DNA of 64,000 bases, taken from NCBI RefSeq assembly GCF_003762905.1, contig NZ_RJKS01000004.1, forward strand, positions 434,001 to 498,000, in the 5' to 3' direction. Below are positions 1 to 6,498 of this stretch, one piece after another; the first letter of the stretch is position 1; every line of letters begins with the position of its first letter. The notes beneath the pieces were generated by a model. The model saw only the letters and a program-made list of their open reading frames with translations, was not told the DNA's origin and ran no database searches. This DNA is from Curtobacterium sp. ZW137 (lineage in GTDB: Bacteria > Actinomycetota > Actinomycetes > Actinomycetales > Microbacteriaceae). A program made the translations under genes and the position numbers.

Positions 1-495
1 GAACCCGTAGCAGGCGGTCATCCCGATCAGCGCGACCTGCCCGGGCACGGTGGCGAGGACCGCGGGGTCGCCGACGAGGCTCCACGGCCCGACCAGGACG
101 AGCACGCCGAGGATCCCGATGAGGACGCCGGCGAGCTGCCGTCCGCGCAGGCGCTCTGCCGGCAGCAGCAGGGGCAGCGCGAGCAGCACCATGATCGGCG
201 TGGTCGCGTTGTAGATGCTCGCGAGGCCGCTCGGCACGGTCTGCTCGGCCCACGCCACGAGCGACGACGGCACGGCGTTGAGGAACACCGCGACGACGAG
301 CAGGTGCCCCCACAGCCGGATCGACCGCGGCCACCGGCGACGCGTCACGAGCAGGATCGCGACGAGCGTGAGGGCGCCGAGGAGCACCCGGCCGAGCGCG
401 ACCTGCTGCGGGGAGAGCCCCTCGAGGCCGATCTTCATGAAGAGGAAGCTCGATCCCCAGGTGAGTGCGACGAGCACGAACAGGATGCCGTTCAT
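1..495 (-). CDS. EamA/DMT-family transporter, N-terminal part (runs off the window)
   Basis: The visible 165 residues begin MNGILFVLVALTWGSSFLFM, the typical first helix of the drug/metabolite transporter (EamA) family. Further hydrophobic helices follow, with the family-typical stretch NAVPSSLVAWAEQ and ATTPIMVLLALPLLLPAE near the end of the first EamA repeat. The gene reads leftward and its 3' half lies outside the window. It is an inner-membrane exporter of unknown substrate. It is divergent from the LysR gene at 566, with a palindrome between them, so it is the likely target of that regulator. The ATG at 495 was chosen because helix 1 starts immediately after it. Confidence 0.85.
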   Translation of the reverse strand, partial: MNGILFVLVALTWGSSFLFMKIGLEGLSPQQVALGRVLLGALTLVAILLVTRRRWPRSIRLWGHLLVVAVFLNAVPSSLVAWAEQTVPSGLASIYNATTPIMVLLALPLLLPAERLRGRQLAGVLIGILGVLVLVGPWSLVGDPAVLATVPGQVALIGMTACYGF

Positions 496-520
496 GCCGC
501 TAGTGTCGAGGCAGCGAACC

Positions 521-548
521 GCATGAGGCAAACGCATCTGCCTCATGC
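521..548. promoter_or_regulatory. Palindromic operator between DMT transporter and LysR gene
   Basis: A perfect 10-bp inverted repeat, GCATGAGGCA (521-530) and TGCCTCATGC (539-548), is separated by 8 bp. A further CTCATGAG self-complementary site follows at 550-557. It lies in the 70-bp divergent gap, the usual place for a LysR-type binding site. The binding protein is inferred from position. Confidence 0.6.
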
Positions 549-565
549 GCTCATGAGGAGATCAC

Positions 566-1414
566 ATGCCCGTCACGATCGCGCAGCTCCGCGCCCTGGT
601 CACCACCGTCGACCGCGGGTCGTTCACGCTCGCCGCATCGGCACTCGGGGTCGGCCAGTCCGCCGTCTCGCACGCCGTCGCCGGGCTGGAACGCGAGGTC
701 GGCGGTGCCGTCCTCCGCCGTGGCGGAGTCGCCGCACCGACTCCCCTCGGGGAACGCCTGTTGCCGCATGCCCGCAGCGTGCTCGCCTCCGTCGACAGCC
801 TGGAGGCCGTGGTGCGGCCCGGCACGGCGCGCGGCACCGTGCGCCTCGCCGCCGTCCCCACCGTCTGCCAGGGCCTGCTGCCGCGGCTCCGCGAGCTCTG
901 GGCGGTGACGCTGCCCGACGTCGACGTGCAGGTCTACGAGGGCGACGACGACGAGATGCCGGAGTGGCTGGAGGCCGGCACCGTGGACGCCGCCGTGCTG
1001 GTCGACCCCGCGACGATGCCGGACGGGTCGGTGGTCGTCGCGCGGGACGAGATGGCCGCCGTCGTCCGCCGCGACCACCCGCTCGCCGAGGCCACTGCGC
1101 TGACGCTCGACGACCTGCACGAGGACGGCCTCGTCGCGGGCGGTGGCGGGTGCGAGTACCAGATCGAGCGGATGCACGAGCTCGCCGGGCAGCCCTTCCG
1201 GTACGCGCACCGGGTCCGGGAGATGAGCACGATGTTCGGCATGATCCAGCGGGGCGAGGGCGTCTCGATCGTGCCGACACTCGGCCGCGTGATGCTGCCG
1301 CCGGACCTCGTGATGGTGCCGACGCTCCCCCGGCTCGAGCGCACGCTGGTGCTCAGCGGCCCGTCGTCCCGCCCGTGGAACCCGCTCACGAGGGCCCTCG
1401 TCGACGCGGTCTGA
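566..1414 (+). CDS. LysR-family transcriptional regulator
   Basis: The 282-residue protein has the LysR layout. An N-terminal winged helix-turn-helix (about residues 3-62) contains the family-typical pattern GSFTLAASALGVGQSAVSHA. A type 2 periplasmic-binding-like effector domain follows from about residue 85. A GAGGAG ribosome site (555-560) precedes the ATG. It is divergent from a DMT exporter and probably controls it and itself through the palindrome at 521-548. The effector is unknown. The last codons and stop lie inside a 27-bp sequence that is repeated at the end of the PIN toxin gene. Confidence 0.92.
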   Translation: MPVTIAQLRALVTTVDRGSFTLAASALGVGQSAVSHAVAGLEREVGGAVLRRGGVAAPTPLGERLLPHARSVLASVDSLEAVVRPGTARGTVRLAAVPTVCQGLLPRLRELWAVTLPDVDVQVYEGDDDEMPEWLEAGTVDAAVLVDPATMPDGSVVVARDEMAAVVRRDHPLAEATALTLDDLHEDGLVAGGGGCEYQIERMHELAGQPFRYAHRVREMSTMFGMIQRGEGVSIVPTLGRVMLPPDLVMVPTLPRLERTLVLSGPSSRPWNPLTRALVDAV

Positions 1415-1429
1415 CGCGGCGCGGAGGGT
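1403..1429 (+). repeat. 27-bp direct repeat, left copy flanking the toxin-antitoxin cassette
   Basis: Bases 1403-1429 are identical to 2536-2562. The repeat begins GACGCGGTCTGA and supplies the final Ala-Val codons and stop of the LysR gene plus 15 non-coding bases. The right copy does the same for the PIN toxin gene. Identity breaks off sharply on both sides (C/G at 1402/2535, T/G at 1430/2563). Confidence 0.9.
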
Positions 1430-1457
1430 TGCACTTACAAGTGCAACCCCGTAGCGT
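1426..1457 (+). promoter_or_regulatory. Promoter and autoregulatory operator of the toxin-antitoxin module
   Basis: A perfect inverted repeat with 11-bp arms, GGGTTGCACTT (1426-1436) and AAGTGCAACCC (1439-1449), is separated by 2 bp. It overlaps a -35-like TTGCAC (1429-1434), and a -10-like TAGCGT follows at 1452-1457 after 17 bp. Occupancy would block RNA polymerase, the usual arrangement when an antitoxin represses its own operon. The promoter elements are read by eye. Confidence 0.65.
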
Positions 1458-1493
1458 GTGGGCCACGTCGACTTCCGAGGAGAGGGACATCCG

Positions 1494-1931
1494 ATGCGCA
1501 CTGCAGCGAAGGCGAGCCACACGGTCCCCGTGGACGAAGTCGCTCGCGCGGAAGCCCGAGAAGTCGTCCGTACCGCCGGTGATCGGACGGTCACGGCAGT
1601 CGCAGTGGAACTCGACGACGGCACTGCCATCACCCTCCCTCCTCGCCTCGCAGAGTTCGTCACCGACCTGCTCCAGAGGATGAGCTCCGGCGCAGGGATC
1701 TCGATGCACGCCCTGCCCGACGACATGACGACGACCGTGGCCGCGGACGTGATCGGCATCTCCCGTCCGACCCTGATGAAGTTGATCGATCGCGGAGAGA
1801 TCGCGGCGCACACCGTCGGCACCCACCACCGTCTCCGCCGCGACGACGTCCTCGAACTCCGCCGGGTCCGCCGAGAAGCGCGGTCGCTCGCAGCACGCGA
1901 ACTCCTCGAAGCAGGCGAAGCGTTCGACTGA
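1494..1931 (+). CDS. Antitoxin with excisionase-type (HTH_17) DNA-binding domain
   Basis: The 145-residue protein has an N-terminal half with no clear family and a C-terminal MerR/excisionase-like helix-turn-helix. Its key segment is VAADVIGISRPTLMKLIDRG, followed by the wing-like HTVGTHHRLRRDDV and a charged C-terminal helix. This architecture is a known partner of PIN-domain toxins in Actinobacteria, and a PIN gene follows 28-31 bp downstream. The ATG at 1494 was preferred over an upstream in-frame codon at 1458 because GAGGAGAGGG (1477-1486) sits at ribosome-site distance. It probably neutralises the toxin and represses the operon at the palindrome 1426-1449. It is an antitoxin, not a phage excisionase; no integrase is nearby. 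Confidence 0.82.
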   Translation: MRTAAKASHTVPVDEVARAEAREVVRTAGDRTVTAVAVELDDGTAITLPPRLAEFVTDLLQRMSSGAGISMHALPDDMTTTVAADVIGISRPTLMKLIDRGEIAAHTVGTHHRLRRDDVLELRRVRREARSLAARELLEAGEAFD

Positions 1932-1962
1932 TCCCGTCGCCCGCCACTACGCTTGAAATGTG

Positions 1963-2547
1963 ATGCATCAGCGGGTGTTCGTCGACGCGAACGTCCTGTG
2001 CAGCCGGACGCTCCGCGATTGGACATGCCTCCTTCGACTCCGTACGGACGGCATGTTCCAACTCCACACATCCGAGGACGTCCTCGCCGAGGTCGTGTAC
2101 ACGCTGCGTCGGCTCCGTCCCGAGCGATCGGGTGGCGCGGTCACCCGTCTCCGAGCAGCGATCCTGGCGTCGATGGACGAGCTCATCGACGAATTCGACG
2201 CGACCTTGTCGTACACGGGTCCCGATCCCGATGACCGTCACGTGCACGCAGCTGCTGTGGCGGGCGGAGCCGACATCCTGCTCACCGAGGACCGGGGTCT
2301 GGGGAACAACGACCACGCGCTGTACACGGTCCACCGCTGCGACGAGTTCTTCGTCCTGATCGACGACTCTGCGCCGTGGATGGTCCGCGACGTCGTCCAG
2401 ATGCAGGGCCGCTACTGGGCGACCCGTCCGAACCGCGCCTCGGGAGGACTCGCTCGCGCACTCCGGGACGCCGGCTGTCCTGAGTTCGCGGCTCGCGTCG
2501 AACGCCATCTCCGTGCACTGTCCGGCAGAGGCACGGACGCGGTCTGA
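1963..2547 (+). CDS. PIN-domain ribonuclease toxin
   Basis: The 194-residue protein carries the PIN nuclease acidic pattern: FVDANVL at the N terminus (Asp 8), a Glu in LAEVV (near 43), PDPDDRHVHAAAV (near 85-97) and LLTEDRG (near 109). These normally bind Mg2+ for single-strand RNA cleavage. A GTG directly precedes the ATG, so the start may be one codon earlier. It follows the antitoxin by about 30 bp and is presumably cotranscribed. The RNA target cannot be predicted. The final residues and stop are provided by the right copy of the 27-bp direct repeat, so the reading frame ends in sequence that appears to come from the insertion site. Confidence 0.85.
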   Translation: MHQRVFVDANVLCSRTLRDWTCLLRLRTDGMFQLHTSEDVLAEVVYTLRRLRPERSGGAVTRLRAAILASMDELIDEFDATLSYTGPDPDDRHVHAAAVAGGADILLTEDRGLGNNDHALYTVHRCDEFFVLIDDSAPWMVRDVVQMQGRYWATRPNRASGGLARALRDAGCPEFAARVERHLRALSGRGTDAV

Positions 2548-2562
2548 CGCGGCGCGGAGGGT
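2536..2562 (+). repeat. 27-bp direct repeat, right copy flanking the toxin-antitoxin cassette
   Basis: Identical to 1403-1429. The two copies bracket the promoter, antitoxin and toxin (1430-2535). The right copy joins directly to the leader of the next gene, consistent with a target duplication or site-specific or homology-driven insertion of the cassette. Confidence 0.9.
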
Positions 2563-2581
2563 GCGTCGGCAGGATGGGGTG

Positions 2582-3394
2582 ATGGCCGAGACGCACGTGA
2601 AGACCTTCACCGACCCGAACGAGGCCGCGGCCGAAGCCGCCGGCCTGGAGTGGCTCGCCGAAGCCGAGGAGCACGGCGGGACCCGGATCGCACGGGTCCT
2701 CGGACGCCCCCGCCCCACCGTGCTCGACCTCGAGCTGATCTCCGACGGCTCGCCGACGAAGCCCCAGGCGGAGCGCTTCGGTCGGTCGCTCGCGCACACA
2801 CACGCGGCGGGAGCGTCGCACTGGGGAGCGCCGCCGCCCGGGTTCCCCGCGGTCGGACCGCTCCGGATGGGCCGCTCGCGCACCCCCTTCGTCAGCGCGG
2901 CAGACGCCCCCGCCACCTGGGGCGCGTTCTTCGCCGAGTACCGGATCCGCGACTTCGTCCGCCGCATCGTGGACGCCGGCGGGTTCGACACGGCCGAGGC
3001 CGCCGTGTTCGACCGCGTCGCCGACCGGGTCGAGGACGGCACGCTCGGCTCCGCGCAGCCCGCACTCGTCGGCGACGGACCGGCGCGGCTGCACGGCGAC
3101 CTGTGGGCGGGCAACGTGCTGTGGCCGACCGACGCCTCGGAGCCGACGGGCGCGGTGCTCATCGACGCGACACCGCACGGCGGGCACGCGGAGACGGACC
3201 TGGCGCTGCTCGCGCTGTTCGGGCTCCCGCGCCTCGAGACGGTGCTGGCGGCGTACGACGCCGAGTCCCGGCTGGCGTCCGGGTGGCAGGAGCGCGTCGA
3301 GCTGCACCAGCTGGCCCCGCTGCTCCTGCACGTGCTGCTGTTCGGCGGCTCGTACACGGGGGCAGCGCTGCACGCCGCCCGCCGCTACGCCTGA
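2582..3394 (+). CDS. Fructosamine kinase family / aminoglycoside-phosphotransferase-like protein
   Basis: The 270-residue protein matches the fructosamine/ketosamine kinase family. The catalytic loop ARLHGDLWAGNVLW carries the Asp and Asn, and the metal-binding acid follows in VLIDATPHGGHAETDLA. The family phosphorylates protein- or amino-acid-linked ketosamines, a first step in deglycation; the substrate here is untested. The ATG at 2582 starts a conserved-looking MAETHVKTFTD; the ribosome site is weak. Before insertion of the TA cassette it would have followed the LysR gene closely. A repeat hairpin lies downstream. Confidence 0.85.
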   Translation: MAETHVKTFTDPNEAAAEAAGLEWLAEAEEHGGTRIARVLGRPRPTVLDLELISDGSPTKPQAERFGRSLAHTHAAGASHWGAPPPGFPAVGPLRMGRSRTPFVSAADAPATWGAFFAEYRIRDFVRRIVDAGGFDTAEAAVFDRVADRVEDGTLGSAQPALVGDGPARLHGDLWAGNVLWPTDASEPTGAVLIDATPHGGHAETDLALLALFGLPRLETVLAAYDAESRLASGWQERVELHQLAPLLLHVLLFGGSYTGAALHAARRYA

Positions 3395-3410
3395 CGAGCC
3401 CCGCGGCGCC

Positions 3411-3510
3411 CGTTCCTTCCCATCGCGAGTGCACTGGAGAGTCGAATCGCGCGTAGGGGGTCGGAACAAACGACCCCCTACGCGCGAAAGGACCCCCTAC
3501 GCGCGAATCG
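3411..3510. repeat. Dispersed inverted-repeat element, copy 1
   Basis: CGTTCCTTCCCATCGCG (3411-3427) is followed by a hairpin with perfect 16-bp arms (CGCGCGTAGGGGGTCG at 3448-3463, its complement at 3471-3486, 7-nt loop), then a third copy of the right arm (3491-3507). The same order of parts recurs at 50486-50599. It could end transcription of the upstream gene, but there is no T-run. Confidence 0.7.
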
Positions 3511-3544
3511 ACCGCCGACCGCCGACCGCCGACCGCCGACCGCC
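3510..3544 (+). repeat. 7-bp tandem repeat (GACCGCC x5)
   Basis: Five perfect head-to-tail copies of GACCGCC, continuing into degenerate GC-rich sequence up to about 3605. No coding function is visible in this 264-bp gap. Confidence 0.85.
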
Positions 3545-3658
3545 CGCCGCTGCACCGCCGACCGCGTACCGCGCGCCGCCGCCCGCCCGCCGCTCCGCGC
3601 GCCGCAGTCCTTAGACGCGCCACAGGGAGCACATGGCGGCGTTCGGGGAACACCCCGG

Positions 3659-5767
3659 ATGCTCACGGACATGACCACGTACCCGATTCCCGTGACCGAT
3701 CGAGGCGACCGTGCGCACTCGGGTGCGCCGACCCGTCGCCGAGCCGCCGCGCGGCTCTTCCTCGGCGAACGCGAGGACGCCCGCTGGCTCCGGCCGGCGT
3801 TCTGGCTGCTCCTCGTCGTCACCGCCGTCGTGTACCTCTGGAACCTCAGCGAGTCCGGGTACGCCAACAGCTTCTACGCCGCCGCCGTCCAGGCCGGCAC
3901 GAAGTCGTGGGAGGCCTTCTTCTTCGGCTCCCTCGACTCGTCGAACTTCATCACGGTCGACAAGCCGCCGGCATCGCTGTGGGTGATGGTCATCTCCGTC
4001 CGGCTGTTCGGCTTCTCGAGCTTCAGCCTCCTGCTCCCCCAGGCGCTGATGGCCGTGGGTTCGGTCGCGCTGGTCTGGGGCACGGTGCGGCGCACGCTCG
4101 TCCGGCTCGGCTCGACCACCGCGAACGTCGGTGCCCTGCTCGCCGGGTTCGTCGTCGCGGCGACCCCGGCTGCTGCACTGATGTTCCGGTTCGACAACCC
4201 GGACGCACTCCTCGTGCTGCTGATGACCGCGGGCGCGTACTGCACGGTGCGGGCGCTCCCGAGGGGCAGCTGGAAGTGGATCGCCCTCGCCGGTGTCGCC
4301 CTCGGCTTCGCGTTCCTGACGAAGATGCTGCAGGGACTGCTGGTCCTGCCGGCGTTCGGCATCGTGTACCTCATCGCGGCGCGCACGACCTGGCCGAAGC
4401 GCATCGTCGGCCTCCTGATCGCGGCGGGGTCGCTCGTCGTCGGTGCCGGCTGGTGGGTCCTCGCCGTGGCGCTCTGGCCCGCGGACGCCCGGCCCTACAT
4501 CGGCGGCTCGACGAACAACACCGTCCTCGATCTCGTCTTCGGGTACAACGGCCTCGGCCGGATCTTCGGCGGCTCGGGCAACGGCGGCGGCGCGACCGGC
4601 GGCACTGCCGGGTCGTCGTTCGGCGGGTCGACCGGCCTGGACCGGTTGTTCTCCTCGGAGATGGGCCTCGAGATCTCGTGGCTGCTGCCCGCGGCACTCG
4701 TCGCGCTCGTGCTCGGCCTGGTCGTCGTCGGGCGTCGGAAGCTCTCCGACCCGGTGCGCGCGGGCCTCGTCCTCTGGGGCGGCTGGCTCATCGTCACCGG
4801 GCTCGTGTTCTCCTACATGTCTGGCACGATCCACCCGTACTACACGGTCGCGCTCACCCCGGCGATCGCGGGACTCGTCGGGACCGGTGGCGCCCTGCTC
4901 TGGCACGCCCGGGATCGGATGCGGGGCCGGATGGGCCTCGCCGCGATGATCGGCGTCACGGCGTTCTGGGGCTGGTGCCTGCTCAACGAGAACCCGACGT
5001 GGCTGCCGTGGCTCCGCTGGGTGATGCTCGCCGGCGGCCTGCTCTCCGCGATCGCCGTCATCGTCGGCAGCGTCCCGTCGCTCCGGAAGCTCGTCGCGGT
5101 GGGCGTCCTCGCCGGCACGCTCTTCGGGCTCACCGGCACCACCGCCTACGCGGTCGCCACGACCACCGTCGCGCACACCGGCTCCATCCCGAGCGTCGGT
5201 CCGTCGGGGTCGTCCGGTTCCGGGCTGGGTGGCGGCATGCCGGGAGGCTCGGGTGGACCCGGCGGGACCGCCCCCGGTTCCGACACCGACGGTTCCGACA
5301 GCACCGGCTCCGACAGCACCGGTTCCGACAGCGCCGGACCGCCGGCAATGCCGGACGGGACGTCCGATGCGGAGTCGGGGACGGGCCTCCCGGCCGGTGG
5401 TGACGCGACCGGTGGCGGTGGCGAGAGCGCCTCGACGTCGTCAGCGCTCGCGAAGCTGCTCGAGGCGACGGACACGAAGTGGGCCGCAGCGGTGGACGGA
5501 TCGCAGTCCGCCGCGCAGCTGGAACTCGACACCGACACCGCCGTGATGGCGATCGGTGGCTGGTCGAGTGACCCGACGCCGACCCTCGCCGAGTTCGAGG
5601 CAGACGTTGCCGCTGGTGACATCAGCTACTACATCTCCTCCGGGACGGGCGGCGGGATGGCCAGCGGATCGTCAACGGCCTCGGCCATCTCGGCGTGGGT
5701 CGCGGCGAACTACAGCGCGACGACCGTCGGCGGGCAGACCGTCTACGACCTGTCGAGCGGTGAGTAG
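3659..5767 (+). CDS. GT39-family membrane glycosyltransferase (ArnT/PMT-like, YkcB-type)
   Basis: The 702-residue protein starts with a cytoplasmic tail and a first helix (WLRPAFWLLLVVTAVVYLW). The loop-1 segment follows, with NSFYAAAVQAGTKSWEAF and FITVDKPPASLW; the acidic DKPP motif is typical of polyprenyl-phosphate-sugar-using GT39/GT83 enzymes. About ten more helices run to residue 500. A Gly/Ser/Asp-rich linker with repeated GSDST units then leads to a soluble C-terminal domain exposed outside the membrane. It probably transfers a sugar from a lipid carrier to an envelope acceptor. Start choice is between 3659 (GGGGAA eight bases upstream) and ATG 3671. The two-component genes follow 11 bp downstream, suggesting one operon. 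Confidence 0.85.
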   Translation: MLTDMTTYPIPVTDRGDRAHSGAPTRRRAAARLFLGEREDARWLRPAFWLLLVVTAVVYLWNLSESGYANSFYAAAVQAGTKSWEAFFFGSLDSSNFITVDKPPASLWVMVISVRLFGFSSFSLLLPQALMAVGSVALVWGTVRRTLVRLGSTTANVGALLAGFVVAATPAAALMFRFDNPDALLVLLMTAGAYCTVRALPRGSWKWIALAGVALGFAFLTKMLQGLLVLPAFGIVYLIAARTTWPKRIVGLLIAAGSLVVGAGWWVLAVALWPADARPYIGGSTNNTVLDLVFGYNGLGRIFGGSGNGGGATGGTAGSSFGGSTGLDRLFSSEMGLEISWLLPAALVALVLGLVVVGRRKLSDPVRAGLVLWGGWLIVTGLVFSYMSGTIHPYYTVALTPAIAGLVGTGGALLWHARDRMRGRMGLAAMIGVTAFWGWCLLNENPTWLPWLRWVMLAGGLLSAIAVIVGSVPSLRKLVAVGVLAGTLFGLTGTTAYAVATTTVAHTGSIPSVGPSGSSGSGLGGGMPGGSGGPGGTAPGSDTDGSDSTGSDSTGSDSAGPPAMPDGTSDAESGTGLPAGGDATGGGGESASTSSALAKLLEATDTKWAAAVDGSQSAAQLELDTDTAVMAIGGWSSDPTPTLAEFEADVAAGDISYYISSGTGGGMASGSSTASAISAWVAANYSATTVGGQTVYDLSSGE

Positions 5768-5778
5768 GCTCGGCCCCG

Positions 5779-6498
5779 ATGGCCGACCGACCGCTGCAGC
5801 GCACCGACGGGACACCCGTCCGTGCCCTCGTCGTCGATGACGAGCACGCCCTGGCCGATGCCGTCCGCCTCGCGTTCGAGGCGGACGGCTGGGCCGTGCG
5901 TGCCGTGCACCGGGGACGGGACGTCCTGTTCGCGGCCCGGGAGTTCCAGCCCGACGTGATCGTGCTCGACGTGATGCTGCCGGACATCGACGGGTTCGAG
6001 GTGCTCGACCGGCTCCGCGATGCCCGCGACGACGTCCGGGTGCTGTTCCTCACCGCACGGGACTCCTCCGAGGACCGGGTCGCCGGACTCACCCGTGGCG
6101 GCGACGACTACCTCACGAAGCCCTTCGGCGTCGCCGAGCTGCTGGTGCGGGCGCGGATCCTGGCGCGGACCTCCGCCAGGGTCGCATCGACCGCCGCCGC
6201 GGGGATCGCCGTCGGCGACCTCGTGCTCGACGAGGACGCGCGCACCGTGACCCGTGCCGGGGACGCCATCGAGCTGACCCCCACGGAGTTCGAGCTGCTG
6301 CGCTACCTGGCGCGGAACGCGAACCGGGTGCTGTCGCGGGAGAACATCCTGACGAACGTGTGGGGGATGGACTTCGGGTCGTCGTCGAACCTCGTCGACA
6401 TGTACGTGTCGTACCTGCGGCGGAAGGTCGACGCCGGGCGGTCGCCGCTCGTGCAGACCGTGCGCGGTGCCGGGTACGTGCTGCGGCCGGTCGCGTGA
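5779..6498 (+). CDS. OmpR/PhoB-family response regulator
   Basis: The 239-residue protein has a receiver domain (about 14-128) with the acidic pair D20/D21, the phosphoacceptor Asp 64 in VIVLDVMLPD, and the Lys in YLTKPFG. A winged-helix effector domain (about 145-238) contains LTPTEFELLRYL and ends VQTVRGAGYVLRPV. It is the partner of the histidine kinase whose GTG overlaps its stop. Located just after the GT39 gene, it likely governs envelope glycosylation or a response to envelope state; the target genes are unknown. Confidence 0.93.
   Translation: MADRPLQRTDGTPVRALVVDDEHALADAVRLAFEADGWAVRAVHRGRDVLFAAREFQPDVIVLDVMLPDIDGFEVLDRLRDARDDVRVLFLTARDSSEDRVAGLTRGGDDYLTKPFGVAELLVRARILARTSARVASTAAAGIAVGDLVLDEDARTVTRAGDAIELTPTEFELLRYLARNANRVLSRENILTNVWGMDFGSSSNLVDMYVSYLRRKVDAGRSPLVQTVRGAGYVLRPVA

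Noticed and set aside
1494..1931. Excisionase of a prophage or integrative element
   Set aside because: The HTH matches that family, but a PIN toxin follows and no integrase, attachment tRNA or phage gene is in the window; antitoxin is the better reading.
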